Positions 48,401 through 55,028 of a stretch of DNA of 64,000 nt are shown here, one piece after another. A model generated the notes under the pieces. The model was not told the origin of the DNA, searched no databases, and saw only the letters and a list, made by a program, of their open reading frames with translations. Both the position numbers and the translations under genes were made by a program. Within the stretch, counting starts at the first letter, position 1. The number at the start of each line of letters is the position of its first letter. The DNA is from Blastomussa wellsi (Eukaryota > Cnidaria > Anthozoa > Scleractinia > Plerogyridae): contig OX393561.1 of the NCBI GenBank assembly GCA_947652115.1, positions 39,747,331 through 39,811,330 on the forward strand, given 5' to 3'.

Positions 48401-50572
48401 AGAGCTTATTTCCAAGAAGCAAAAGTTACTGCTGCTTCTACGTGATTTAATATATATGATGCAAAATTCCTATTTTCGTCAGCCAATCAGAATGCGACAA
48501 TTAAGCTATTTTAGTTTGGAACTGTTATATTATTGAAGAGGAACGGGGAGATATAGGGCGCATGTCGTGTAAGCCGAGTACTAATTTTGGCTCGCCTAAA
48601 AATTCCGGCGAAAGGTGACCAAACAGCAAATTTTTCGATCATTATTATCGGTGGCACATACTGCATAATAATTAAATTCCTGCAGAGTACGTTTTTGGCG
48701 CGATAAATTGAACGCTTTTATGGCAAATTATATGCGCCTATTGGGAGATTACCATTTGAATGCCGAACCAGTCAGTTTGCAATATATTATTGATGTAATC
48801 TACATTCGCATGATAATGGCTTTTGAAATTGTTAAAATTTATTTATTATTCATGCGATTGAGCCATTTTTGCTTAAAATTAGTGGATGGTTCTACGATTC
48901 ACGAGTCTTTTTAGTCTCAACAGGGTGAAAATATAATTCGCAATTTACTGTTTTCAGTCTCCAAAAGGAGAACTTAGATTTCCATCACTCTTGGAAAATC
49001 GAGGCAAGGGGGCGTCTTTAATTTTAGAGCGAAACCATGCCATAGGAGCAACTCTTGAGCATTACATACAATGTCTGAAGATAAATTAAGTCTTAGATTT
49101 TCCAATTGAAGTTATGAACGGGCACGATATTTCTACAATCGAAGTTGAACACGTACGATTTCTATTTTCTTAATTCTCGCTTTTTCCGTTAGGTCTTTCA
49201 TTATTTATGAAACAACCATCGCTCAATATGTAATGTCTGAATATCGCCAAAAAGTTCTGAAGTTAGCAAAAAGTTAGCACAAAGTTAGCAAATACACCCC
49301 ACGTTTATTTTCCTTGCAAATAAAATACGTCATTCTGAAACCTTACCTTCAACGAACACTGTCCACTGCAACGCCTGTGGCAAAAAATGAAATGATTTCA
49401 TGTGAAGATACAATACTTACGATTTTCTCTGATTTAAGGAGGATTATATTCATGGGACATGGATTAACTACAAATACAGAAATTTTTTATAACTTTTATT
49501 AACAAAGGTTTAAAATATTCAAGGTTTGGCATGCAACGGTAATACATAATTACACTCTTTGGCAATAAAAAATACCCCGTAATTTTTTTTTAATTTATTC
49601 TTCTCTCTCTCTGTTTTAGAAATGGAACAACTTCCAATATTGAGTTTGACAGAAATCCTCGAAAATAGCTACCAGTGAAACTTAATCATAATAATTACTC
49701 TCTGGAATATATAACATATTAAAATAAAAAAAACATTTGTCAAAATATGTGTTCAATAGACTTTTGAGATCATTGTCTCGTTGTGAATTGCAACTTTATT
49801 TCCACTGGTCCACGGCGATGAGACCAACTAAGGTTTATTTTTGCGGGACGAATGATGTCAAAAGAATGAACTTATTTTCTGCTATTAGAAACCCATCCAA
49901 AACCCAAGTTTCCCAGTGTTTCTAGCACCACTCACTTAAGACAAACAGCTGCCAAATTGTGGAAAGGGTGGCTAAACTCATGCACAATTACGCAGAGTGC
50001 AAAAATAACTATCATATATTAATGTAATGCTAATACCAAAGTATTGAAAAGTCGAATATTGGGTAGTTTCGATACCCATAAGCCTAACACTAAACCTAGA
50101 AGGACCTTAAATGAAAGCTTTAAAACAATGTGCCTGGTGAAATTCTCGATCAACTAAGTTCCCGAACACTGCGTCGCGAGAACTCGTTCAAAATTCCGGC
50201 CTTCTTTAACTCGATGAGCTAAATGCTTTTACGCTTGGGCAAAAAAAAAAAACTAGAGCAGCTCTAATTAAACCATAACTACCTTTTGAAGAAGTGAAAT
50301 ATTCCTTAAGGGAATGAATTTTAACGCATAAATGTGGTGAGCTTGTTAAAAAACTCTATTTTCGCTTTTAAACTGTCATCTAGAGGAGATTTTCTTCTGC
50401 ATTAAATAAGCTATGGAAATTTTACATATCCTGACGAGCGTTTTAATCTGAGCTTTAAAAGCACAATTTTAATTTGTTACAGTAAAATATATTCCCTAAC
50501 TATACATCTTAAAATATTTACTCAACCTACCAATAAGCACGTTCCAAGGAAAAAGCCGCTTCCGATTCTCAT
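16922..50572 (-). CDS. Polycystin-1-like protein, 26 coding exons, about 3213 aa
   Basis: Exons in transcript order: 50572-50527, 47232-46976, 45850-45628, 45393-45282, 44315-44052, 42849-42387, 40856-39383, 37649-37258, 35601-35428, 35112-35015, 33944-33834, 33214-32880, 32044-31776, 30563-30333, 30209-30162, 29764-29639, 29316-29083, 28727-28467, 27192-26610, 25431-25106, 24351-24127, 22944-22683, 22051-21061, 20503-20287, 19430-19262, 18672-16922. Every junction has GT-AG and matching phase; the total is 9642 nt. Domains: signal peptide, PKD repeats (about 20-900), REJ region (about 950-1900), GPS with HLT (2025-2027), membrane helix, PLAT (about 2085-2215), ten more helices, extracellular polycystin domain, pore and C-terminal coiled coil. 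The order is that of polycystin-1, PKD1L and sea urchin REJ proteins, which sit in plasma or ciliary membranes. LRR, WSC and lectin domains are absent. The weakest point is the first exon. Which paralogue it is (PKD1, PKD1L2 or other) cannot be settled by eye. Confidence 0.9.
19733..20265. repeat. Composite repeat: tRNA-like SINE head, long hairpin, hexanucleotide array, tRNA-like tail
   Basis: Lies in polycystin intron 24, between exons 24 and 25. From left to right: a SINE head with TAGCTCAGTGGTTAGAGCA (19738-19756); a hairpin at 19899-20030 whose arms share CCAATTTAAGCAATTGGAAA and AGAAGAAGCCTGAAAAAAAT; a TTATCA/GTTACC array at 20085-20203; and a minus-strand tRNA-like stretch (about 20218-20265) with a GAGCCCGGATCC word. 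Confidence 0.65.
20085..20203. repeat. Hexanucleotide microsatellite, TTATCA with an inner GTTACC block
   Basis: About nine ATTATC units, then four to five GTTACC units, then about five ATTATC units again. The change of unit inside the array suggests local expansion of a variant. Confidence 0.85.
20287..22051 (-). other. Polycystin exons 23-24: PLAT C-terminus and helices 2-6
   Basis: Exon 23 (22051-21061) begins with SNASWYLSRVSVEDI and ERWYFICERWLAVEEDDGKV, the end of the PLAT domain. It then gives RILPVASEQELTHF and FVSKTVRELGDGHLWFSVV, a highly conserved polycystin-1 block before helix 2. Four helices follow (starting VSCCLSLLCCTMVTN, FIIGLQASLIVFPVN, FVYVAWVICFLASV and WLIAFVTSFFQSIL), split by a charged cytoplasmic loop with a NNKKHPNTKKKKKG cluster. 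Exon 24 (20503-20287) has PPDEEFLKNARVQRLKE and helix 6 (FIFLMLLLLVAYG). Confidence 0.9.
22485..22640. repeat. Second copy of the G-rich interspersed repeat
   Basis: Shares GTACGGGTAATTTTTTGCC and CCCAAGTTGCCT with 8180-8345. It lies in polycystin intron 22 just after the exon ending at 22683 and ends in long G and C tracts. Confidence 0.55.
22683..22944 (-). other. Polycystin exon 22: first part of the PLAT domain
   Basis: Codes for FPYLISIHTGVRQNAGTT, VYIVLSGDEWES and IRIWHDNYG, the beta-sandwich start of a PLAT/LH2 domain. In polycystin-1 this is the first cytoplasmic loop and binds lipids and partner proteins. Phase 0 at the start and phase 1 at the end fit both neighbours. Confidence 0.9.
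22945..24126. other. Polycystin intron 21
   Basis: AT-rich sequence with inverted words around 23040-23340 (AATTTCACTCG / CGAGTGAAATT type), so probably a degraded repeat. An AACATGGCGGCC word lies near 23753. No coding exon is seen. Confidence 0.45.
24127..25431 (-). other. Polycystin exons 20-21: GPS motif and first membrane helix
   Basis: Exon 20 (25431-25106) ends with NCIFWDEKNENWINNGCK and exon 21 (24351-24127) begins VGEKTSPDLIHCKCNHLT. Together they form a complete GPS: four cysteines, two tryptophans and the HLT site where GAIN/GPS proteins cut themselves between L and T. Helix 1 (VVLLVVCLLFGLYLVLVVIA) follows about 30 residues later, then a basic RRFDKKDLEK. A poly-proline stretch (IIPPPPPKPTTP) and two basic motifs (RERR, NRRMKR) lie upstream in exon 20. 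Confidence 0.92.
25884..26448. mobile_element. 565-bp MITE with about 170-bp inverted arms
   Basis: The left end AGGCCATTCCGAAATTGCGC is mirrored by a right end finishing GGAACGGCCT. Inner arms share TTGACACCACAACACGAAAG and AACCTAAAAACTTGGTC in inverse. The flanks read TA on both sides, as in Tc1/mariner-type elements. It lies in polycystin intron 19. Confidence 0.75.
27496..27804. mobile_element. MITE with palindromic centre
   Basis: The ends TTATGGGATTAGTAACTATT and AATAGTTGCTAATCCCATAA are inverted. The centre holds TCCGGACGCAGCGTCCGGA, itself a palindrome. It lies in polycystin intron 18. Confidence 0.7.
27805..28466. other. Rest of polycystin intron 18
   Basis: The word GAATACTC and close variants recur several times between 27900 and 28090, an irregular short-period repeat. 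A purine-rich stretch follows to 28320. Nothing coding is seen. Confidence 0.45.
28985..29060 (-). repeat. tRNA-like SINE fragment in polycystin intron 17
   Basis: On the minus strand CGTAGTTCAGTTGGCCAGAG (A-box type) is followed by GGGCTCGAATCC (B-box type). It begins just after the exon ending at 29083. It is read as SINE-derived because the acceptor stem does not close. Confidence 0.5.
30162..30209 (-). other. Polycystin exon 15, a 48-nt microexon
   Basis: Codes for AAARMLESNLFENTDC between a CTTTTGTAG acceptor and a GTGAGT donor, phase 0 on both sides. The block matches the conserved stretch before the LRTEILKDLSKFQ exon in polycystin-1 proteins as I recall the family. Skipping it would keep the frame. 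Confidence 0.85.
31548..31719 (-). mobile_element. 172-bp MITE, copy 1
   Basis: The ends TACACCTTATTCCAAAATGG and CCATTTTGGAATAAGGTGTA are inverted. A second copy of exactly 172 bp lies at 63076-63247 in the opposite orientation, and the two differ at only about a dozen sites by eye. It lies in polycystin intron 13. Confidence 0.8.
34063..34482 (+). mobile_element. Repeat element with internal hairpin, copy 1
   Basis: Starts with a hairpin whose arms contain AGGTCTGTATGGGAGAATCT and its complement. It continues with ACTTAAATTTGC blocks, TTTAGACAAAAAGG and CCGCGGTCAATATCGATTTT. The same order is found at 47837-48294. It lies in polycystin intron 10. Confidence 0.75.
36275..36700. mobile_element. 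Inverted-repeat element in polycystin intron 8
   Basis: The left part (36275-36400) has AAACAGTGTTTCATCAC, GGGAAGAGAGTTG and AAATACGACG. The right part (36555-36700) has the inverse words CGTCGTATTTTCAACTCTCT and TGAAATACTGTGT. The middle is unrelated AT-rich DNA. The arms have diverged from each other. Confidence 0.6.
38252..38433. mobile_element. 182-bp hairpin MITE in polycystin intron 7
   Basis: The ends CAATGGAGTGTTTAGGTCTC and GACAGAAACACTCTATTG are inverted. The inner arms GAAATTTGATGTTCTTAAAA and its complement are nearly perfect. The loop contains a second short palindrome (GAAGCTTC). Confidence 0.75.
38446..38640 (+). repeat. tRNA-derived SINE, well preserved head
   Basis: A-box region GGCGCAGTGGTTAGAGCGC and B-box region GGGTTCGATTCC are intact, followed by a conserved body GTTGGTTCTCTACTCTGCTC and GAGGTTTTTCTCCGG. 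The head lacks a proper anticodon arm and acceptor pairing, so it is not a working tRNA gene. Confidence 0.75.
38895..39295. mobile_element. Inverted-end element with CCCCC/GGGGG termini
   Basis: The left end has ATACCCCCAGGGGTTACC and the right end has ACACCCCCTGGGGGG. GATACCCTA words recur inside. It lies in polycystin intron 7 just before the large PKD exon and shows no coding frame. Confidence 0.5.
40896..41130 (+). repeat. Degraded SINE in polycystin intron 6
   Basis: CCCGGGTTCGAGTTCTG (B-box region) is followed by a body with CCTGCGATGG and AGCATCCCATCC words. This is the same SINE body type as at 2535-2690, but much mutated. Confidence 0.5.
41131..42386. other. Rest of polycystin intron 6
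   Basis: No exon seen. About 42075-42310 begins AGAGGGTGCCAATGGGGTTA and holds ACCGTCAA words and an inverse ACCGTTAAGGGCATTCC. It is a diverged relative of the TIR element at 43240-43683. Confidence 0.5.
43240..43683. mobile_element. 444-bp TIR element with AGTT target duplication
   Basis: The ends AGAGGGTCTCAATGGGGTT and AACCCCATTGAGACCCTCT are perfect inverses, flanked by AGTT at 43236-43239 and 43684-43687. Inside, TTTTTACGGCTAACGGTTAA appears near both ends. Relatives lie at 42075-42310 and about 46403-46480. It is non-autonomous and sits in polycystin intron 5. Confidence 0.8.
44590..45120. other. Repeats in polycystin intron 4
   Basis: 44595-44665 resembles the element at 9029-9368 (GGGCTCTGGGGACGAG word). 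44860-44960 has two GCCAGTTTCCCAG words and two inverse GAGCTC words. 44990-45110 resembles the arms around 51340-51440 and 51890-52030 (ACTTTTGACACTCAACTG type). No exon is seen. Confidence 0.4.
46481..46638. mobile_element. MITE in polycystin intron 2, first of two in tandem
   Basis: The ends TAGACCTTATTCACGATAGC and CTACCGTGAATATGGTCCA are imperfect inverses. The inner words TTGTAATGCAAATTAG and CTAATTTGCATTACAA are perfect inverses. Confidence 0.7.
46640..46786. mobile_element. MITE in polycystin intron 2, second of two in tandem
   Basis: The ends TGACCATTTTCGCATGGCCC and GGGCCATGTGAAAATGGTCA are inverses. Inner arms ATAATACACCTTGTTTACCC and its complement are perfect. It starts one base after the neighbouring MITE ends. 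Confidence 0.8.
47837..48294 (+). mobile_element. Repeat element with internal hairpin, copy 2
   Basis: Collinear with 34063-34482 and in the same orientation, but the hairpin loop is longer (GAACGCAGTGAGGTCTGTAC inside) and a stretch with TTCGTTCTCGCTGACG is added. It lies in polycystin intron 1. Confidence 0.75.
48295..50526. other. Rest of polycystin intron 1
   Basis: Very AT-rich sequence, with a short run of TTAGCAAA-type words at 49260-49290. I see no exon with good splice sites in a usable frame. A missed small exon cannot be excluded. Confidence 0.4.
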
Positions 50573-50619
50573 GTCCTTTGAATTTAAGTCAAGCACGTTT
50601 ACATTTCGTTAAACAGCAC
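50527..50619 (-). other. Polycystin exon 1 candidate: 5' UTR end and signal peptide
   Basis: A TTTTTCAG acceptor before 50619 opens a short leader, then the ATG at 50572-50570 gives MRIGSGFFLGTCLLV, a typical signal peptide core. The acceptor implies at least one more upstream non-coding exon. To join exon 2 in frame, the donor must be GTTGAG after 50527. The stronger-looking GTAGGT after 50531 would put exon 2 out of frame. So either the weak donor is used or a small exon is missing. Confidence 0.5.
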
Positions 50620-51444
50620 CTGAAAAACATAAAAAGGGGTGTAGTCTAAACTTATTTTAGTCAATATTGGCAAAAAATCTCTTTTAACTTAAACATTACC
50701 AGAATGCTTACAGAATTTAAAGTTCTGACCAACTTCATCGATGGACTGACAAATTAATTTGTGTGCACAGACTATTTTGGCAATTCAGAACTGAAGAATT
50801 AATGACTTTTCATTGTATGTAATCCAAATGACTACAGGTGGTTTCTTGTTAAATTGGTTTGTAATCAAGTGGATAACACCGGCGAAATATGCAAAAACAC
50901 AACTTCATTTTGATCAGATAAAATTACACATAGATAAACTTTTGAAAGTAAAGTAAAGCACGCAGTTTTAGTGCTTAGCTTAATTTGTACTGGTTAGTCA
51001 AGTAAATAAAACTTTATTGAGTTATTTTCTTATCATGTTACGAGAAGAAATATAAACATTCCCTTATTGGCGTCTTTCTTTAATATCTCTAACAGAAATT
51101 TATCCCATTGAAAAATTACCGTTTTGTTGCCCTCGTAGATATGCGATAACAGAATAATTCACTGCGTCTGGTGTCTCCCATTCTGGGAGCATTCACTCTC
51201 CTGCAGTGTACATTCGATCGTCGAAATTCCAAATTCATTTTCACATAAACTGATCATAATCTCACTATTAATCGTCAATATTTTTTAAAACATTACAAAC
51301 AATCTGGGCTGTAACATGGCCTGAGTAACAGAGCGAGTTTAAATCAAGTGTCGTAAAACCAAAACCAAAGTAATTACTTTGGCCAATCACAAAGGACGGA
51401 AACAAGCAAGCGATCCAGTCAAACTCGAAGTAATTTCACGTATA

Positions 51445-51856
51445 ATTTCGTTTTATCAACTGGGTTGATAATGTCAATTGGCCACCGTAAAGAGATTCAA
51501 GAGCTGACGTTTCGAGCGTTAGCCCTTCGTCGGAGCGAATCAAGGAATTGTGCGTCGTGTGTTTTTTATATACAGAAAGATGGAGCTTCGCTATTGGCTG
51601 GTGCCTGGTAACGTGAAAACAACGGAATAAATAAGTTGAATGAAAAGCGTTCGTTGATACCGTGAGGATTAAGAGTGCCGATTTGAAAAATAAATTTTTG
51701 TTCTAGAGTTTTACGGCTTTCCGTGTTTCCTTGGTGAAGAGAAAGGCCGCAGACTGCCATATGTTGCTTAGAATGATTTGGGAGATTGAAGTGTCTCGCG
51801 ACCGGGTTCGATGCATTTTTGTCGTCTTTCTCTACGTCACGAAGGTGTTCTCACGT
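51445..51856 (-). mobile_element. Penelope-like element 3' end: GIY-YIG protein C-terminus plus terminal sequence
   Basis: On the minus strand the frame gives EHLRDVEKDDKNASNPVARH, then FNLPNHSKQHMAVCGLSLHQ and SRKTLEQKFIFQIGTLNPHG, ending at a stop at 51566. This is the C-terminal end of the GIY-YIG endonuclease part of cnidarian Penelope-like proteins as I know them. The upstream reverse transcriptase is missing: the frame hits a stop at about 51857, which marks the truncation. After the stop comes the terminal sequence with the hammerhead-like motif, ending TTGATAAAAC. Confidence 0.75.
51490..51550 (-). ncRNA. Hammerhead-ribozyme-like motif, second copy
   Basis: On the minus strand the sequence is GATTCGCTCCGACGAAGGGC, then TAACGCTCGAAACGTCAGCT and CTTGAATCTC. 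It is the same as the copy at 8001-8050, including the C in place of the conserved U of the core. Here it lies downstream of the Penelope protein fragment, the usual place. Confidence 0.5.
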
Positions 51857-53836
51857 AGCCGACAAAAAGCGCGGGAAAATGTGTGCGGGTGAGAAACGAT
51901 TGGTTTTGGTTTTACTCCTGACTGGTTGAAAAAGTGGCGCGAGATTTTTAAACCAATCACTATGCGAAGTAATGAAAAGCCAAAGCAAACGCAGAATTAC
52001 TTTCGACACTGAAGTGAAAACCGCTCTATGGATACAGGATTGTTCATCTTGAAATATGTAGCCTACATTTGTCAAATTCGTCATCTTAAATCCGTCTCAA
52101 TTTTCTCCATCCTTAAACTATTATTTTCAGCATATATGTTTTCAGGCTTCTTGTATTTTAAGGTAATTTGTTACATTGAAAAATGAATCAAATTATCGTG
52201 AAGCAGTTCCTTCTAATGACATTTATTTTCTTTTTCACAGTAATTCACTATGGGCTTGAATATTTTTCAAAATGATTACAAATTTATGATAATTTCGCCA
52301 GTCGCTTCGAATTACGCCAAGTTCATGATGACGTGTGAATTGTTGCGATGTGGCAGTTGTCCTTCCTTTTGTGCTTAGCGATCAGTTTTCATTGCCAGGG
52401 GCGCTCCTAGGCATTTTTTGTTTGTAAGCCTTGGTGGAGCATATTGAGGGAAGATACAATATGGGCGCGTTAGCCCAAGGCGCAAAATGCTAGGGAGTCC
52501 GGGGACATGCCCTCCCGGAAAATTCTGAAAATTCAAGTACTCTACTCTGAGATGTAATCTGGGTGCTTAAATTAATTAGAAAATGCCAGGATTCCATATT
52601 GAACAAGAAATAATGGAATATTTAAAAAAATGCAGCCAGTTGGATTACTGGTGAGTCGAACAGACGAGTTTTGCGAATCGTTTTAATCCTTTTTGAAAAG
52701 TATATATCATACCGTCCGAATCACTTGTAAGCCATGTTTATTTTGCTTAAAGGCAGGTACGCCCCTGATCGCTATGATTGCTAGCTTTTTCCATTCAAAC
52801 CTTCATCCGAGGTCAAATTTATAAGCATGTAGCCGGAACGTGCGTGACTAGCAATTTAGCCTCCAGTCAATATTTTCTACTTGTTTAATTGCTGCCGCAG
52901 CGAGTGAGCATGAAGCGAACGAGCGACGCAGCTCTCTAATCGGCATAAGATTGCATTATAGGGGCTTGAAATCACTTTTTTTACGAAACGCAAGGAATTC
53001 TGGTCGGCGGTAAGATCAAAGGCGCAAGGAATTGTGGTTATGCGCAAATGGAAGATTTAGGATGCGCAGTGGTATATGCGTGAGAAGATGACTTAGCGTG
53101 TGCAGTCGATTACACCAAAGTAGGTTATGCAAAATATCGGCTTCGTTATCGGACTATTTTTGTCGGCTCTTTCTAACCAATGGTTATTTGTCGTTCAGCT
53201 TGAATTTTGGTTTCTTTTGCAGTTAAGAAATACGTTTATCAGATGAAATGTACCTTTCTTTGGTCAAGTCCAAATTTTACGTTTCGTTCTTGATCGATCG
53301 GCTGATTGCCGGAGGAAAGAACATAACACGTGCATTCCGGGCTCGGCATCCCAGACATGTGTTATGCTTGAAAACAACTCGGTGATTTGAACTTATTTTG
53401 TTTTGGATTTTTGAAAACTGAAAGAAACAAACTATCCAGATATTCGCTGGGTAAAAATGCCTTTTAAATATAAATGTAGACGAGATTCTTGAATTCAGAG
53501 GAAAGCATGAGCAAAGGTCACGAAAGCACGACAAAAACGCTGCTGCCGTAAAACAGAAGTTCTGCATAATCATAGTTTGTAGTTTTACAACATTGATAGT
53601 TACTGTTGAGAGGCATCAGTTATATCAACAGCGAAATGTTGATCTTACAATGTTAATAGCTGACAACAAATGCTTGTTTTATAGTTTTATTAAAGAGTTT
53701 TTTCTGTACTGTCCTTTGCAGAATGTTGATACTTGGGGGGCCGTTCAAATTTTTATGGAAGACGGGTGGTATAAGATGGGGAGCTTGACAGTAAATTGCC
53801 TTACGCTTCAAATGTGACTTCGAATTAGCATAGTTG

Positions 53837-53987
53837 TGTAATAGTAGGTCACGTGACAGTTTTTGGGGCGAAAACACTCGACTGTATTTTGAGTTCAGTA
53901 TTAAAAGCAAGTGTGACGGTTGCTCAGTTTGCCCGTTATTTCTGCTATCCGTTCGTTCTGTTTGTCGACTATTTGCCGTTTATTACA
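53837..53987 (+). repeat. 5' LTR
   Basis: Starts TGTAATAG and ends TTATTACA, so the TG...CA rule holds. It contains a CACGTGAC word at about 53850 and a short TATTAAAAG that could serve as a core promoter. Confidence 0.92.
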
Positions 53988-53988
53988 T

Positions 53989-54001
53989 TGGTGGCAGCGG
54001 T
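53989..54001 (+). other. Primer binding site, tRNA-Leu type
   Basis: TGGTGGCAGCGGT starts one base after the LTR. It is complementary to a tRNA 3' end reading CCGCTGCCACCA, which fits leucine tRNAs of the AAG type, and the likeness continues with GGGAT after one extra T. Confidence 0.75.
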
Positions 54002-54011
54002 TGGGATCACT

Positions 54012-55028
54012 ATGAGTGCAAAGGATGAAGCGACTGATGATTACGGTGGAGCAAAACCGAAAATACCTTCCCACGCGCCCGACGAGAAGGGAGCCATTGG
54101 TGGCCACGAGGTGAAAACCGAAACGACTTCAACTCCGCCGCAAGAAGGAACTGGTGCTATGATAAACGAACTGATAAGTGCAATGACCCAGGCTTTCAAG
54201 CAATCTTCGGATAAACCAAGTTCTGGCGATTCAATCAGCAGAAATGTTGCTCTAAAGCAGCCAAAACCGTATTCGCTCGGTCAGAATTTCAAGGTATGGC
54301 TGTCGCAATTTGATGAATATTCCAAGTTGGCTAGCATCCCTGAATCGAAGAAGAAAGCATTTCTGGTCACTTTGCTGGACCAAACAGCGTACAGAGCCGT
54401 CCAACTTCTCAGAATTCCCGAGAGTGCTTCGTATCAAGTTTTTTTGCAACGTGTTGTGACTCGGTTTGACTCAGGAAAATCCCCGGGGGATTACAAACTG
54501 CTTCTTCGAGCTCGGCAACAAGACAGCAACGAGGACTTTGAAATGTACGCTGATAATCTTCTGGAACTAGCTGAGAACGCCTACCCTGATGCTGACTACC
54601 GCTTCAAAGAGGAAATAGCGAAAGATCGGTTTTTGGAAGGTGTTCGCTGTAGTGATGGATGTCGTGAACAGTTGTTTATTAAACAACCCGTAAGCCTTTC
54701 AGCCGCCGTTCGGCTGGTGCGACAACTCGAGAGTGCCCGCGTAGCTTCGCGTAATTCAGCTGAAAATAAACCACCTCGACCGCAGCTAAATGTCATGGAG
54801 GAAAATAACACCCTCGAAGTTTCAGAGCTCAAGGGCTTAATGGCATCCATCAATTCGCGGCTCGAGAGGTTGGAAAAACAACAGCAAGAACCACGCAGAC
54901 GCCCAGTTGCGGGATCTTCAAGAGTCAGATGTTATCGTTGTCAGAATTACGGCCATTATGCTCGCGATTGTCTCAGTTCATCGGGAAACGGACAGAGGGG
55001 CCTGCCGAGGGTCAACCAGTCCCCTTGA
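54012..55028 (+). CDS. gag: Retrotransposon gag, 338 aa
   Basis: The start ATG at 54012 is the first after the primer site; the frame is open further upstream through the LTR, but without a likely start. The central part (KPYSLGQNFKVWLSQFDEYS, then VFLQRVVTRFD and DFEMYADNLLELAENAYPDA) is a retrotransposon capsid-like helical region. Near the C-terminus CYRCQNYGHYARDC is a CCHC zinc knuckle that binds the element's RNA. The frame ends at 55028. Pol continues in the minus-one frame, so pol is probably made by ribosomal frameshifting in the overlap. Confidence 0.9.
   Translation: MSAKDEATDDYGGAKPKIPSHAPDEKGAIGGHEVKTETTSTPPQEGTGAMINELISAMTQAFKQSSDKPSSGDSISRNVALKQPKPYSLGQNFKVWLSQFDEYSKLASIPESKKKAFLVTLLDQTAYRAVQLLRIPESASYQVFLQRVVTRFDSGKSPGDYKLLLRARQQDSNEDFEMYADNLLELAENAYPDADYRFKEEIAKDRFLEGVRCSDGCREQLFIKQPVSLSAAVRLVRQLESARVASRNSAENKPPRPQLNVMEENNTLEVSELKGLMASINSRLERLEKQQQEPRRRPVAGSSRVRCYRCQNYGHYARDCLSSSGNGQRGLPRVNQSP

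Larger units (their letters stand above)
50620..53832. other. Intergenic region upstream of the polycystin gene
   Basis: AT-rich, without a supported gene apart from the Penelope fragment. The fragment at 51445-51856 is flanked by inverse sequences (about 51336-51440 and 51892-52035, with GTAATTACTTTG and AATTACTTTCGACACT words), so it may be nested in a larger TIR element. 52085-52170 belongs to the CTCCATCCTTAA repeat type. The rest shows nothing I can name. Confidence 0.45.

Noticed and set aside
49260..49290. Telomere-like or satellite array
   Set aside because: Only three or four irregular TTAGCAAA-type words, too short to mean anything.
53593..53817. Small open frame left of the 5' LTR
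   Set aside because: No motif. It ends before the target duplication and has no counterpart on the other side.
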